Below the pieces are notes generated by a model, which saw nothing but the letters and a program-made list of their open reading frames with translations, had not been told where the DNA came from and did no database searches. Shown here piece after piece: positions 35,152-44,743 of a stretch of 64,000 bases of DNA. Origin of the DNA: Paraburkholderia caffeinilytica (GTDB taxonomy: Bacteria; Pseudomonadota; Gammaproteobacteria; Burkholderiales; Burkholderiaceae); NCBI RefSeq assembly GCF_003368325.1, contig NZ_CP031467.1, forward strand, positions 1,364,001-1,428,000, in the 5' to 3' direction. Every line of letters begins with the position of its first letter. Position 1 is the first letter of the stretch. Position numbers and translations under genes: made by a program.

Positions 35152-36132
35152 CTACGTCGGCGGACAGGCAGCCGCGGCGCTGCGCGGCAAATCCGGCGCA
35201 AGCACGATTGCGGGTGCATTGTCGATGCCCGCGCCGCGAGCGGCAGCTTCTTCAGAAGCGTCGCGGCTCGCGTCGTTCAGCTGCTGATAGCGGCGGAAGG
35301 TCGAGGGCGCCATGCCTTTGACCGCGAGGAACTGCCGGTTGAAATTCGACAGGTTGTTGAAGCCCGCCTTGAAGCAGATATCGGTGACGCTCAGTTCATC
35401 GTCCGTGAGCAGTTGGCACGCGAGGTTGATGCGCATGCGGTTCACGTACTGCACGAACGGCAAGCCGGTATGACGGCGGAAGTAGCGCGAGAACGCACTC
35501 ACGCTTTGTCCGGCGAGTTGCGCGAGATCCGATTCGCGCAGATCGTTGGCCAGGTTCTTGCCGATATACGAGAGCGCGTGATTGATGCGGGTCGACGCAA
35601 AACCGGTCGGGTCGGCCTGATAGGCGGGACTCGCGAGCGTCTCGCGGTCCTCGGCGTTCATCAGGATCTCGAGCATCGACATGAACAGCACAAGACGGCG
35701 CAGTCCGCGCGCCGCCAGCAATTCGAGAAACAACGGCTGGATCGCGGCGCTCGTTTCTGCACCGAACGACACGCCGCGGCGTGAATCGGCCAGCAGCGCC
35801 TCGACCTGGCGCCACTCCGGAAAACTGCTCATGCAACTCGACACGAACTCCTGCCCGAATTGAACGACCAGATTGCGTTGCGCAATCGTCTCGCCTTCCG
35901 GCACGTCGCTGACCCAGTTGTGCGGCAGGTTCGGCCCCATCAATACCAGGTTGCCGGGCGCAACGCTGCTGATATGGTCGCCGACGAACATCTTGCCGGT
36001 CGTCGCCACGATCAGATGGATTTCGTATTCCGGGTGAAAGTGCCAACGCACGGTGCGATACGGATAGCCGTGCGACCACACTTTGAAGGATTCGTCGCGC
36101 CGTACGGCGACGACTTCCAGATCGGGTTGCAT
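35152..36132 (-). CDS. AraC family transcriptional regulator
   Basis: This 326-residue regulator has an N-terminal cupin ligand-binding domain (about 15-150, with RWHFHPEYEIHLI) and a C-terminal double helix-turn-helix (about 195-295), including DICFKAGFNNLSNFNRQF. It probably senses the polyol and activates the operon downstream on the same strand. The frame is open 34 codons further, but GGAGG nine bases before the ATG at 36132 supports the shorter start. The last 35 residues are Ala/Arg-rich and outside the family domain. A -10-like TATACA lies about 52 bases upstream on the minus strand. It is divergent from the dalD gene, so cross-control of both modules is possible. Confidence 0.88.
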   Translation of the reverse strand: MQPDLEVVAVRRDESFKVWSHGYPYRTVRWHFHPEYEIHLIVATTGKMFVGDHISSVAPGNLVLMGPNLPHNWVSDVPEGETIAQRNLVVQFGQEFVSSCMSSFPEWRQVEALLADSRRGVSFGAETSAAIQPLFLELLAARGLRRLVLFMSMLEILMNAEDRETLASPAYQADPTGFASTRINHALSYIGKNLANDLRESDLAQLAGQSVSAFSRYFRRHTGLPFVQYVNRMRINLACQLLTDDELSVTDICFKAGFNNLSNFNRQFLAVKGMAPSTFRRYQQLNDASRDASEEAAARGAGIDNAPAIVLAPDLPRSAAAACPPT

Positions 36133-36406
36133 TCGCGTCGTCCTCCATGAAGCGGCGTGTTGCGGGTGCCGCTGAGCTTCGTCTTGTATAGCGAAAAGTA
36201 GCGCCCAAAAGCCTGATCCACCACTAAAAATCAAACCGCGGACCGATACTTTTTTGCATTCGGGTTAGTCCTGGCGCGGCGAAAGTCAAATTTGATGCAA
36301 TGCAATACGCACGGTGAGACACGTCCCATAACGCGCGGACGCCACGCGAGTCGCGCCGAAAATCCCGCCACGCCGCGCTGCGCCACGAAAAGCCGTCTAC
36401 GTCGCC
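36133..36406. other. Divergent regulatory region, araC-type gene / dalD
   Basis: No gene is supported. The region 36225-36310 is AT-richer and carries TGCATT-type repeats in both orientations (TTTTGCATTCGG and GATGCAATGCAATAC), which could be operators for the AraC or SorC regulators on either side. This is only a suggestion. Confidence 0.35.
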
Positions 36407-36435
36407 TTGACATTCGTTTCGCCGGGTACGATCAT
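36407..36435 (+). promoter_or_regulatory. Candidate sigma-70 promoter of dalD
   Basis: A perfect TTGACA (36407-36412), a 17-base spacer and GATCAT (36430-36435, 4 of 6) lie 84 bases before the dalD ATG. It is the best promoter match I saw by eye in the polyol region. Confidence 0.6.
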
Positions 36436-36519
36436 TCGCTCACAGACAGAGCAAATGCTCCACCTTAAGAAAAAACGCACGCGCCGAGCCGTGCGATCAA
36501 GGACATTCAGGAGACGCAC

Positions 36520-37932
36520 ATGAATAGCGGGCAAGGCAGCGGCGCGGCCGCACACGTGATCCTGCACATCGGCGCGGGATCGTTTCATCGCGCGCATCAG
36601 GCGTGGTATCTCCATCGGTTGAACGAAGCGAAAGTGGCGGGCGAGCCGCACTGGTCGCTGACGGTGGGCAATATCCGCAGCGACATGAACGCGGTGCTCG
36701 ACGCGCTCGCCGCGCAAAACGGCGTCTATACGCTCGAAACCGTCACGCCGCAGGGCGAGCGCGCGTACGAGACGATTCGCTCGATCGAGCGCGTGGTGCC
36801 GTGGACCGAGAGTCTCGATGCGCTGATCGAAGCGGGCGCCGATCCGGCCTGCAAGATCATTGCGTTCACCGTGACCGAAGGCGGCTATTACCTCGACGAA
36901 CAGGACGAACTCGACACGGCCAATGCCGATCTCGCGGCCGATCTGAACGGCGGCCACACCACGATTTACGGCGCGCTCGCGGCGATTCTGGACGCCCGCA
37001 TGCAGCGGGGCGCCGGCCCGGTCACGCTGCAGACCTGCGATAACCTGCGCAGCAACGGCGAGCGTTTTCATGCGGGCATGAGCGAGTTTCTCGAACGGCG
37101 CGGCGCGAACTTACTGGCGCAATGGTTCGACGACAACACGGCGTGCCCGAGTTCGATGGTCGATCGCATCACGCCGCGCCCGACGCCCGACGTGCGCGAG
37201 CGGGTCAAAGCCGCCACCGGTGTCGACGATGCCTGCCCGGTGATGGGCGAATCCTTCATCCAATGGGTGATCGAAGACCGTTTCATCGCCGGGCGCCCCT
37301 CGTGGGAAAAGGTCGGGGCGGAACTGGTCGGCTCGGTGCTGCCGTACGAGGAAGCGAAGATCCGCATTCTCAACGCGACGCATAGCTGCGTTGCGTGGGC
37401 GGGCACGCTGGTCGGACTGAACTACATCCACGAAGGCACGCTCGATCCGGACATCAACAAATTCGCCTTCGATTACGTGACCGAAGACGTGATTCCGTGC
37501 CTCACGCCGAGCCCGCTCGATCTCGAACGCTATCGCGACGTGGTGCTCGAACGCTTCGGCAATCCCTACATCCAGGACACCAACCAGCGCGTCGCGGCCG
37601 ATGGCTTTTCGAAGCTGCCCGGCTTTATCGCGCCGACGCTCGCGGAATGCTTCGAGCGCGGCGTCACGCCTGCGGCGACGGCGATGCTGCCGGCGCTGTT
37701 CTTCCGCTTCCTCGAGCGCTGGAACGCCGGGACGCTGCCGTATGCCTATCAGGATGGCGTGATGGACGAGCGCGTCGCCCGCGGTTTCTTTAGCGCGCCC
37801 GATCCGTTGCAGGCGTTCGCCGCCGACCGGCTGCTGTGGGGCAGCATGGCGCAGACGCCGGAGTTGGAATCGGCATTGGCGGGCGCATTGGCGCGTGTCG
37901 ACGTGTGGCTGGCCAAACGCGGCGCGGCTTGA
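36520..37932 (+). CDS. dalD: D-arabinitol 4-dehydrogenase
   Basis: This is a 470-residue long-chain polyol dehydrogenase of the mannitol dehydrogenase family. It closely resembles Klebsiella DalD, with [19 protein letters not shown] at the N-terminus (NAD site), [24 protein letters not shown] [24 protein letters not shown] and [14 protein letters not shown]. DalD oxidises D-arabinitol to D-xylulose. Mannitol or sorbitol could also be used. A ribosome site CAGGAG precedes the ATG by seven bases. The xylulokinase gene follows by 212 bases on the same strand, giving a complete route from D-arabinitol to xylulose 5-phosphate. Confidence 0.93.
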   Translation: MNSGQGSGAAAHVILHIGAGSFHRAHQAWYLHRLNEAKVAGEPHWSLTVGNIRSDMNAVLDALAAQNGVYTLETVTPQGERAYETIRSIERVVPWTESLDALIEAGADPACKIIAFTVTEGGYYLDEQDELDTANADLAADLNGGHTTIYGALAAILDARMQRGAGPVTLQTCDNLRSNGERFHAGMSEFLERRGANLLAQWFDDNTACPSSMVDRITPRPTPDVRERVKAATGVDDACPVMGESFIQWVIEDRFIAGRPSWEKVGAELVGSVLPYEEAKIRILNATHSCVAWAGTLVGLNYIHEGTLDPDINKFAFDYVTEDVIPCLTPSPLDLERYRDVVLERFGNPYIQDTNQRVAADGFSKLPGFIAPTLAECFERGVTPAATAMLPALFFRFLERWNAGTLPYAYQDGVMDERVARGFFSAPDPLQAFAADRLLWGSMAQTPELESALAGALARVDVWLAKRGAA

Positions 37933-38144
37933 CAAGCTTGACGTGCAGCGCCGGCAACCAGCGCCTCCGCTCCAATGTGGCGCATGGAGACACCGGCAAC
38001 AACGGGCATCGCGGCACTCACCCAGCACGGCGCGCTGCGCGCCGTTCGGCAACGAACCACGCCGGTGCCAGGCTTAATGCGCATGGCACCGCTTGCCCTA
38101 TGCGGCTAAAGTAGCGCATCCCTAACGACGAAGGTTTCGCGCCC

Positions 38145-39626
38145 ATGTATCTCGGCATCGACCTCGGCACGTCCGAAGTGAAAGTCCTGCTGCTCGCCTC
38201 CGATGGACGCGTGATCGGCACCGCAGGCTCGCCCTTTACCGTTTCGCGTCCGCATCAGCGCTGGGCCGAACAGAATCCCGAAGACTGGTGGGCCGGCACG
38301 CGCGCGGCATTGGCCGCCTTGCGCGCCAAGCATCTCGACGAGTTCGCGCAGATTCGCGGCATCGGCCTCTCGGGGCAGATGCACGGGGCCGTGCTGCTGG
38401 ATGCGCAGGATCGCGTATTGCGGCCCGCGATCCTGTGGAACGACATGCGCAGCGACAAGGAGTGCGCGGAACTCACCGAGCGCGCGCCGGAGTTGCACAG
38501 CGTGGCCGGCAATCTCGCGATGCCCGGATTCACCGCGCCGAAGCTGCTATGGGTTGCGCGCCACGAGCCGGAAATCTTCGCGCAAACCGCCTGCGTGCTG
38601 CTGCCGAAGGATTACCTGCGTCTGCAACTGACCGGCGGCAAGGTGTCCGATCCATCGGATGCAGCCGGCACGCTGTGGCTAGACGTCGCCAAACGCGACT
38701 GGTCCGATTCGCTGCTCGCCGCCTGCAACATGACGCGCGCGCAGATGCCTGGCTTGCGCGAAGGCAGCGCGCCGTCCGGCACCCTGCTTCCCGAGGTGGC
38801 GCGCGAGTTCGGTTTGAGCGACGGCGTGATCGTCGCGGCCGGCGGCGGCGACAATGCCACGAGCGCGATCGGCATCGGCGCGACGCAACCGGGCGACGGC
38901 TTCGTCTCGCTCGGCACGTCCGGCGTGTTGTGCGTGGTCGGCGACAGTTTCCGGCCGAACCCCGCTTCCGCGGTACACGCGTTCTGTCATGCCATTCCGG
39001 ATCGCTGGCATCAGATGAGCGTGGTGCTGTCGGCGGCAAGTTGTTTGCGCTGGGTCTGCAAGCTGACCTCCACCGACGAGCCGACCCTGCTCGCCGAAAT
39101 CGAGGCGCTCCCGGCGGAGGCGTTGAACACCGCGCCCCTCTTTCTGCCCTATCTGTCCGGTGAGCGCACGCCGCACAACGACCCGTACGCGCAGGGCGTG
39201 TTCTTCGGCATGAATCACGCGACCGATCGCGCCTTGCTCGGCTACGCGGTGCTTGAAGGCGTGACGCTCGCGCTCACCGACGGCCTCGACGCATTGCGCG
39301 CGGCCGGCACCGAAGCGAAGGCGCTGTCCCTGCTCGGCGGCGGCGCTCGCAGCGACTACTGGGCCCAACTGCTCGCCGATGCGCTCGACACCGCCACCCG
39401 CAAGCACGGCGGCGGCGAAACCGGCGCGGCGCTCGGTGCGGCTCGCCTCGGCTGGCTGGCGGCGGGCGGCGACCCGGCCAAGGTGCTGACCAAGCCGCCG
39501 ATCGAAAAGGAGTTCACGCCGAACCCGCGACGGCACGCCGAACTGCGCAACCGGCTCGAAGCGTATCGCGCGCTCTACCGCCACGTGCGGCCGCTGTTCG
39601 ACCCCGCGCGGCAACCGCTCGCCTGA
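38145..39626 (+). CDS. xylB: Xylulokinase
   Basis: This FGGY kinase phosphorylates D-xylulose to xylulose 5-phosphate. The 493-residue protein begins MYLGIDLGTSEVKVLLL and has GLSGQMHGAVLLD, typical of XylB rather than other FGGY members. It then has LPKDYLRLQLTG, GGGDNATSAIG and LLGGGARSDYWAQLLAD. It lies downstream of dalD and upstream of the SorC regulator, so it should take the xylulose made by DalD. The start follows GAAGG at a long distance (12 bases). Confidence 0.95.
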   Translation: MYLGIDLGTSEVKVLLLASDGRVIGTAGSPFTVSRPHQRWAEQNPEDWWAGTRAALAALRAKHLDEFAQIRGIGLSGQMHGAVLLDAQDRVLRPAILWNDMRSDKECAELTERAPELHSVAGNLAMPGFTAPKLLWVARHEPEIFAQTACVLLPKDYLRLQLTGGKVSDPSDAAGTLWLDVAKRDWSDSLLAACNMTRAQMPGLREGSAPSGTLLPEVAREFGLSDGVIVAAGGGDNATSAIGIGATQPGDGFVSLGTSGVLCVVGDSFRPNPASAVHAFCHAIPDRWHQMSVVLSAASCLRWVCKLTSTDEPTLLAEIEALPAEALNTAPLFLPYLSGERTPHNDPYAQGVFFGMNHATDRALLGYAVLEGVTLALTDGLDALRAAGTEAKALSLLGGGARSDYWAQLLADALDTATRKHGGGETGAALGAARLGWLAAGGDPAKVLTKPPIEKEFTPNPRRHAELRNRLEAYRALYRHVRPLFDPARQPLA

Positions 39627-39638
39627 CCGGCAAAGCAC

Positions 39639-39670
39639 AGCCGGTTCCCGTCGAGACGCGGGGACCGGCT
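39639..39670 (+). terminator. Hairpin between xylB and the SorC regulator
   Basis: AGCCGGTTCCCG (39639-39650), the loop TCGAGACG and CGGGGACCGGCT (39659-39670) form a 12-pair stem with one wobble. No T-run follows. TATCAT at 39673-39678 just after it could be a -10 for the regulator. Confidence 0.5.
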
Positions 39671-39704
39671 GCTATCATCGGCGCACTTCAAGCGAACCGT
39701 TACC

Positions 39705-40652
39705 GTGCCCAAGTCCACAGAAAAATTAGATCTTGCTACCCGCGCCGCGTGGCTTTACTACGTCGCAGGCAATACCCAGAACGAGATCGCCGAGAAGCTG
39801 CAGGTGTCCCGCCCGGTCGCCCAGCGGCTGGTTGCCTTCGCGGTCGAGAAGAACCTGATTCGCGTGCGCGTCGATCACAAACTGGCCGATTGCCTCGCGC
39901 TCGCCGATCAACTGTCGAAACGCTACGGCCTGAGCATGTGCGAAGTCGTACCGATCGACAGCGACACGTCGGAAGAAGTCGACCGCAAGCTGGCCGTGGC
40001 CGGGGCGCAGATCATGGAACGCTATCTCAGCGAAGAAAAGCCGATGGTGGTCGCCGTGGGCAGCGGCCGTACGCTGAAGGCCGCAGTCGATCAGATCGCG
40101 CAGCTGGAGCGTCCTCAGCACCGGTTGGTATCGATGGTCGGGGCGATCGCCCAGGACGGCTCCTCGAACCGCTACGACGTCGCGCTGCACATTTCGGAGA
40201 AGACCGGCGGCAAGCATTTTCTGCTGCCCGCGCCCTTGCTCGCCGATAGCGAGGCCGAACGCGCGCAGTGGTGCAATCACCGGCTCTACCGGATCGTCGA
40301 ATCGCTATTGGCCAAGGCGGATGTCGCGTTCGTCGGCGTCGGCAATATCGGGCCGAAATGTCCGTTGCACGAAGACGGCTTCATCACCTCCGCGGAGGTG
40401 AAGGAGTTGATGCAGAACCGTGCGGTGGCCGAAATGCTCGGCCTGCCGATCGATGCAGCCGGCGCGCACGTCGAATCGCCGACCGGCCGGCGCGTCACCA
40501 GCATCGCGCTCGACTCGCCGCCGCGGCGTCCCACCATCGGCTTTGCCGGCGGCGAGCGCAAGCGCGAGGCGCTGATCGCGGTGCTCAAAGGCGGCTGGTT
40601 GTCGGGACTGGTGACCGACGAGCTGTGCGCACGGGCCGCGCTCGAAGCCTGA
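39705..40652 (+). CDS. SorC/DeoR-type sugar-binding transcriptional regulator
   Basis: This 315-residue protein has an N-terminal helix-turn-helix (TQNEIAEKLQVSRPVAQRLVAFA, about 24-46) and a C-terminal SorC sugar-binding domain of the NagB/RpiA fold (VVAVGSGRTLKAAVDQ, GVGNIGPKCPLHEDGF). SorC regulators bind phosphorylated sugars and usually control polyol or sugar operons. It most likely governs dalD-xylB and the facing ABC operon. The start is GTG at 39705 with a weak ribosome site, so the exact start is less certain. Confidence 0.9.
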   Translation: MPKSTEKLDLATRAAWLYYVAGNTQNEIAEKLQVSRPVAQRLVAFAVEKNLIRVRVDHKLADCLALADQLSKRYGLSMCEVVPIDSDTSEEVDRKLAVAGAQIMERYLSEEKPMVVAVGSGRTLKAAVDQIAQLERPQHRLVSMVGAIAQDGSSNRYDVALHISEKTGGKHFLLPAPLLADSEAERAQWCNHRLYRIVESLLAKADVAFVGVGNIGPKCPLHEDGFITSAEVKELMQNRAVAEMLGLPIDAAGAHVESPTGRRVTSIALDSPPRRPTIGFAGGERKREALIAVLKGGWLSGLVTDELCARAALEA

Positions 40653-40772
40653 GCGCGACGCGCAAAGACGGCTGCCTGCCGGGACTTGTTCGCGACGCGT
40701 GAGGCCCACGCGGGCGTCGCTCAAAAACTGTGCGGCGGCGGCTTATCCCGGGCGTGATTGAAGGAGAACGGC

Positions 40773-40809
40773 GGGGAAGCGGTGGGAAAGCGGCGCCCGC
40801 CGCTTCCCC
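40773..40809. terminator. Palindrome between convergent regulator and ABC ATPase genes
   Basis: GGGGAAGCGG (40773-40782) and CCGCTTCCCC (40800-40809) pair perfectly over a 17-base GC-rich loop. It lies between the SorC gene end and the ATPase stop, consistent with a two-way terminator, but has no T-run. Confidence 0.5.
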
Positions 40810-40819
40810 ATTCACCGGC

Positions 40820-41929
40820 TCACGCGGCCAGCACTTCGACGATCTTGCGCTGGAATGCCTTCCCTTCGCTGTCGAACAAATGACAGTGCTCAGGCGTCGC
40901 GCCGACCCGTTGTGTTTCGCCCTTGCTGTGGCGTTCGAGCGGCGGAATCCGCGCAATCAGGCCATCCGGCGCCACGCTCGACTCCGCATACAGGTACGCC
41001 GCATCGCCGAGCGACTCGACCGCCATCGTGCGCGCCGACACGCCGTCCTCGGTCATGCCGACGTGCAGATGCTCCGGACGAATGCCGACGGTCACCTTGT
41101 CACCTTGCTTCACCGTGCCCGGCTCCACCGCGACACGTTGCGTCTCGCCGGTTTCGTAGCGCACCGTGACGCCATCGCGCGTCACCGACTGCACGATGCC
41201 TTCCATGAAATTCATCTTCGGCGAGCCGATGAAGCCGGCGACGAAGCGATTGGCCGGCGCGTGATACAGCATGGTCGGGCTGCCGACCTGCTCCACATTG
41301 CCCGCCGACAGCACGACGATCTTGTCGGCCAGCGTCATGGCTTCGACCTGATCGTGCGTCACGTAGATCATCGTGGTCTTCAGCTCGTCGTGCAGACGTG
41401 CGAATTCGAGGCGCATCTTCACGCGCAAGGCGGCGTCGAGATTCGACAACGGTTCGTCGAACAGGAACACCTTCGGCTTGCGCGTAATCGCGCGGCCGAT
41501 CGCAACGCGCTGACGCTGACCGCCTGAGAGCTGTTTCGGCTTGCGGTCGAGCAGATGGTCGATGTGCAGAATCTTCGCTGCATTGCGCACGGCGGCGTCG
41601 ATTTCCGGCTTTTTGGTGCCGGCGAGTTTCAGGCCGAACGCCATGTTGTCGTACAGCGTCATATGCGGATACAGCGCGTACGACTGGAACACCATCGCGA
41701 TGCCGCGCTTGGCGGGCGGCACGTCGTTCACGCGCGTGCCGTCGATGGTCAGATCGCCGCCGCTGATGTCTTCGAGGCCGGCGATCATCCGCATCAGCGT
41801 CGATTTACCGCAACCGCTCGGGCCCACGAACACGACGAATTCGCCGTCCAGGATGTCGAGGTTGATGTCGCGCATCACTTCGTTGTCGTCGTAGGCTTTT
41901 CTGATGTTGCGCAGAGTTACGCTTGCCAT
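40820..41929 (-). CDS. smoK: Polyol ABC transporter ATP-binding protein (MalK/SmoK type)
   Basis: This 369-residue ATPase of the MalK/UgpC class has Walker [10 protein letters not shown] (about 36-44), [14 protein letters not shown] and Walker [16 protein letters not shown]-terminal TOBE/OB regulatory region (about 240-365) includes [10 protein letters not shown]. It energises the sorbitol/mannitol-type importer encoded upstream on the same strand (binding protein, two permeases). A clear ribosome site GGAGACACATC precedes the ATG. It is the last gene of its operon and is separated from the HAD gene by 170 bases containing short tandem repeats. Confidence 0.92.
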   Translation of the reverse strand: MASVTLRNIRKAYDDNEVMRDINLDILDGEFVVFVGPSGCGKSTLMRMIAGLEDISGGDLTIDGTRVNDVPPAKRGIAMVFQSYALYPHMTLYDNMAFGLKLAGTKKPEIDAAVRNAAKILHIDHLLDRKPKQLSGGQRQRVAIGRAITRKPKVFLFDEPLSNLDAALRVKMRLEFARLHDELKTTMIYVTHDQVEAMTLADKIVVLSAGNVEQVGSPTMLYHAPANRFVAGFIGSPKMNFMEGIVQSVTRDGVTVRYETGETQRVAVEPGTVKQGDKVTVGIRPEHLHVGMTEDGVSARTMAVESLGDAAYLYAESSVAPDGLIARIPPLERHSKGETQRVGATPEHCHLFDSEGKAFQRKIVEVLAA

Positions 41930-41999
41930 GATGTGTCTCCGTGTATTGCTGTCTGTTGCTAACGATGCTTCAGCTGCTGCGGCTACGGTTGCCTATGTG

Positions 42000-42023
42000 G
42001 CTTGCCTTGCTTGCCTTGCTTCC
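42000..42023. repeat. Short tandem repeat GCTTGCCTT
   Basis: A nine-base unit is repeated twice and then partly a third time, in the gap between the HAD hydrolase stop and the smoK start. On the transcribed strand it reads as a purine-rich AAGGCAAGC repeat upstream of the ATPase ribosome site. Confidence 0.6.
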
Positions 42024-42099
42024 CTATCTTCAGCAGCTGCATTGATTCGCTTCTCTGTACGCTGTTCAAGTCCTGCTCATTTGCTTTGACCTCCAGCGC

Positions 42100-42801
42100 T
42101 TACGGCGTCGCTGCCGTCGCGCTCAGCGTCCATTGCGCGACCAGGTCCGGCAACTGCAGCATGTCGTCGAATACGGTGCGCGCGCCCGCCGCATGCAAGG
42201 CGTCGATCTGCGCGTCACTCGCATGGCCGCCGCCGATAAAGCCCAGCACCGTCATGCCCGCCGCCGTCGCCGCCGTCACGCCCGTCACGCTGTCCTCCAC
42301 CACGAGGCACGCGGACGGCGCAAGGCCGAGACCACGCGCGGCAGCGAGATAGACATCGGGCGCGGGCTTCGGATTCGGCACCGCATCGGCGCAAAAGAAC
42401 CGGCTGCCGAAGAACTTCGCGAGGCCCGTGCGCGCCAGCACGTTCTCCACATACGGCCGGTAACTGTTGCTCGCGCATGCCTTGGTGAGCGGCACCTGCG
42501 CCAGCGCAGCCTCGATGCCGACGACCGCCGGCGCCTGCATCGCCGCCGCTTCCACCGCTTCGCGGATGGCCTCGATATCCTCGGCGCCGAGGCTCTTGCC
42601 CAGTTGCGCCGCCGTGCCTTGCAACACCTTTTCGATGCGCAAGCCGAGCAGCGGCAGCACCACCGGCTCGACGTCGACATCGGGCCAGCGCGCTTCGAGT
42701 TCGTGCACCAGCATGCGCGCCGCCACGGCTTCGCTGTCGATCAGCACGCCGTCGCAATCGCAGATCAGCGCGAAATGACCTACCGTCGTGCCTGCGGTCA
42801 T
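42100..42801 (-). CDS. HAD family hydrolase (sugar-phosphatase type)
   Basis: This 233-residue haloacid dehalogenase-superfamily phosphatase has motif I DCDGVLIDSE, with the nucleophile and acid aspartates (about 14-16), a cap domain (about 30-100), and motif IV-like VVEDSVTGVTAA. It resembles sugar- or polyol-phosphatases such as beta-phosphoglucomutase relatives and sugar-phosphatase YfbT-like proteins. The ATG at 42801 overlaps the permease stop as ATGA, so it is co-translated with the transporter. It may clear toxic polyol or ketose phosphates. It interrupts the transporter genes before smoK. Confidence 0.85.
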   Translation of the reverse strand: MTAGTTVGHFALICDCDGVLIDSEAVAARMLVHELEARWPDVDVEPVVLPLLGLRIEKVLQGTAAQLGKSLGAEDIEAIREAVEAAAMQAPAVVGIEAALAQVPLTKACASNSYRPYVENVLARTGLAKFFGSRFFCADAVPNPKPAPDVYLAAARGLGLAPSACLVVEDSVTGVTAATAAGMTVLGFIGGGHASDAQIDALHAAGARTVFDDMLQLPDLVAQWTLSATAATP

Positions 42802-43673
42802 TTGACCGCCCCAAAGGTGAGGCCGCGCACCAGTTGCTTCTGCGACAGCCATCCGACAATCAGGATCGGGGCGACCGCGAGCAGCGAGGCAGCGGAGAGC
42901 TTGGCCCAGAACAAGCCTTCAGGACTCGAATACGACGCGATGAACACAGTCAACGGCGCGGCGTTCGAACTCGACAGGTTGATACTCCAGAACGCTTCGT
43001 TCCACGACAGGATCACCAGCAGCAGCGCGGTGGAGGCGAGCCCCGGCAGCGACATCGGCATCAGCAGATAGACGATTTCCTGCCACGTCGCCGCGCCGTC
43101 GATCCGGCCTGCTTCGAGAATGTCGCGCGGAATTTCAGCGAAATACGTGAACGACATCCACACCGCAATCGGCAGATTGATCAGCGTGTAGACGATCACC
43201 AGACCGGACACCGTATCGAGCAGGCCGCTGTTTTTCCACAGCAGATAGATCGGCACCAGCACGCCGACCGACGGCATCATCTTGGTCGACAGCATCCACA
43301 GCAAGACTTTCTGCGTGCGGCGCGTCGGAAAGAAGGCCATCGCGTAGGCAGCCGGCACGGCGAGAATCAGACACAACACCGTGACGCCCACGGAAATCAG
43401 TATCGAATTCAACGCGAACGAAAAGTAATTGCTGCGCGCAAACACCTCGCGGAAGCTATCGAGCGTCGGGATGAAAAACAGCGACGACGAATACGCCTGC
43501 TGCTCCGTCTTGAATGCGGTGATCGTCATCCAGAAGATCGGGAAGAACAGCAGTAACGCGACCAGCCAGGCGATCACGCCGGGAATCCCGCGGCGAATCG
43601 CGGCGAACGGCGACTTGGCCGGCACGCTCATGGGCGCGGCGCCCGACGCAGAGGTAGAGGCAACGTGGCTCAT
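42798..43673 (-). CDS. smoG: Polyol ABC transporter permease (MalG type)
   Basis: This 291-residue inner-membrane permease has about six spans and the EAA loop EAGRIDGAATWQEIVYLLMPMS before the penultimate span, which contacts the ATPase. The N-terminal tail is Ala/Ser-rich. It pairs with the MalF-type permease just upstream, whose stop it overlaps by four bases, and overlaps the HAD start by four bases. It is one of three operon genes coupled by ATGA overlaps. Confidence 0.9.
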   Translation of the reverse strand: MSHVASTSASGAAPMSVPAKSPFAAIRRGIPGVIAWLVALLLFFPIFWMTITAFKTEQQAYSSSLFFIPTLDSFREVFARSNYFSFALNSILISVGVTVLCLILAVPAAYAMAFFPTRRTQKVLLWMLSTKMMPSVGVLVPIYLLWKNSGLLDTVSGLVIVYTLINLPIAVWMSFTYFAEIPRDILEAGRIDGAATWQEIVYLLMPMSLPGLASTALLLVILSWNEAFWSINLSSSNAAPLTVFIASYSSPEGLFWAKLSAASLLAVAPILIVGWLSQKQLVRGLTFGAVK

Positions 43674-44605
43674 TTTTCGTACTCCCCTTTCAGGTTCTTC
43701 GCGAGCATCCGCACAAGGAAGAACGACACGATGTTAGCCAGCACGACAGCCAGAATGCCGCCCGCCGAAGCGAGACCGACGTCGAACTGCTGCAGGCCCA
43801 GCGAATAGATCAGGTACGACAGATTGGTGGTCGCGGTGCCCGGGCCGCCGCCCGTGGTCGTATAGATTTCGGCGAAGATCGACAGCAGGAAAATCGTCTC
43901 CATCATCACCACCACCGCGATCGCCCGTTTCAGGTGAGGCAGCGTGATGTAGAAGAACATCGAGAACGGCCCTGCGCCGTCGATGCGCGCCGCCTCCTTC
44001 TGCTCCTGATCGAGCGACTGGATCGCAGTGAACAGAATCAGGAACGCGAACGGCAGCCACTGCCACGCGACGATCATGATCACGGCCGTGAGCGGATAGT
44101 CGGCGAACCAGTCGATCGGCTGCAGGCCGATCGAGCGCATGCCCTGCGCAATCAGGCCGTACACCGGATGCAGGATCATGTTCTTCCAGATCAGCGCGCT
44201 GACCGTCGGCATCACGAAGAACGGCGCGATCGCCAGCAGCCGCGCGATGCCCTGACCGTAGAACTTACGGTCGAACAGGATCGCCATCAGCACGCCGCCG
44301 ACCACCGTGATCACCAGTACGGAGACGATCAGTTCGAGCGTGTGCCCGATCGACGGTCCGAACGATGGATCGCCGGCGAGAAACTTATAGTTGTCGAACC
44401 CGGCGAAACCCTTGAGATCCGGATTCAACAGGTTGTAGCGCGAGAACGAGAACCAGATTGTCATCGCCAGCGGAATCGCCATCCACAGCACGAGCACTGC
44501 GACGGAGGGCGAGACTAGCCAGCGGGCGGAATTGGCTTTGCGGACTTCGCGTTCTTTTTCTGTCTGGGGATGGGCATGCATGAGAGGTAGGCGCAGAGGA
44601 CGCAT
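43670..44605 (-). CDS. smoF: Polyol ABC transporter permease (MalF type)
   Basis: This 311-residue inner-membrane permease has six or seven spans and the EAA loop EAARIDGAGPFSMFFYITLPHL. The spans start about residue 30, after a short basic tail. The frame extends 21 codons further upstream (44668), but AGGTGG precedes the ATG at 44605, which I prefer; a third possible start is at 44581. The gene follows the binding-protein gene after a perfect hairpin (44744-44767). Together with smoG it forms the membrane channel. Confidence 0.9.
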   Translation of the reverse strand: MRPLRLPLMHAHPQTEKEREVRKANSARWLVSPSVAVLVLWMAIPLAMTIWFSFSRYNLLNPDLKGFAGFDNYKFLAGDPSFGPSIGHTLELIVSVLVITVVGGVLMAILFDRKFYGQGIARLLAIAPFFVMPTVSALIWKNMILHPVYGLIAQGMRSIGLQPIDWFADYPLTAVIMIVAWQWLPFAFLILFTAIQSLDQEQKEAARIDGAGPFSMFFYITLPHLKRAIAVVVMMETIFLLSIFAEIYTTTGGGPGTATTNLSYLIYSLGLQQFDVGLASAGGILAVVLANIVSFFLVRMLAKNLKGEYEK

Positions 44606-44743
44606 GATTGACCACCTGTTCGGTAATGCGCGGGCCGTCCGGCGAAGCCACCGCCTTAGCCGCATCACTCACCGCGACGCCATGCGAAGTCGCGGCGCGT
44701 GGGTGACGAGTCAGTGGCGAGGACGGCCCGCTGTGCTGCGTGA

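Noticed and set aside
41953..42099. Small gene between smoK and the HAD hydrolase
   Set aside because: Short frames here come from the GCTTGCCTT repeat and Cys/Ala/Ser-rich low-complexity sequence; no ribosome site or conservation is visible.
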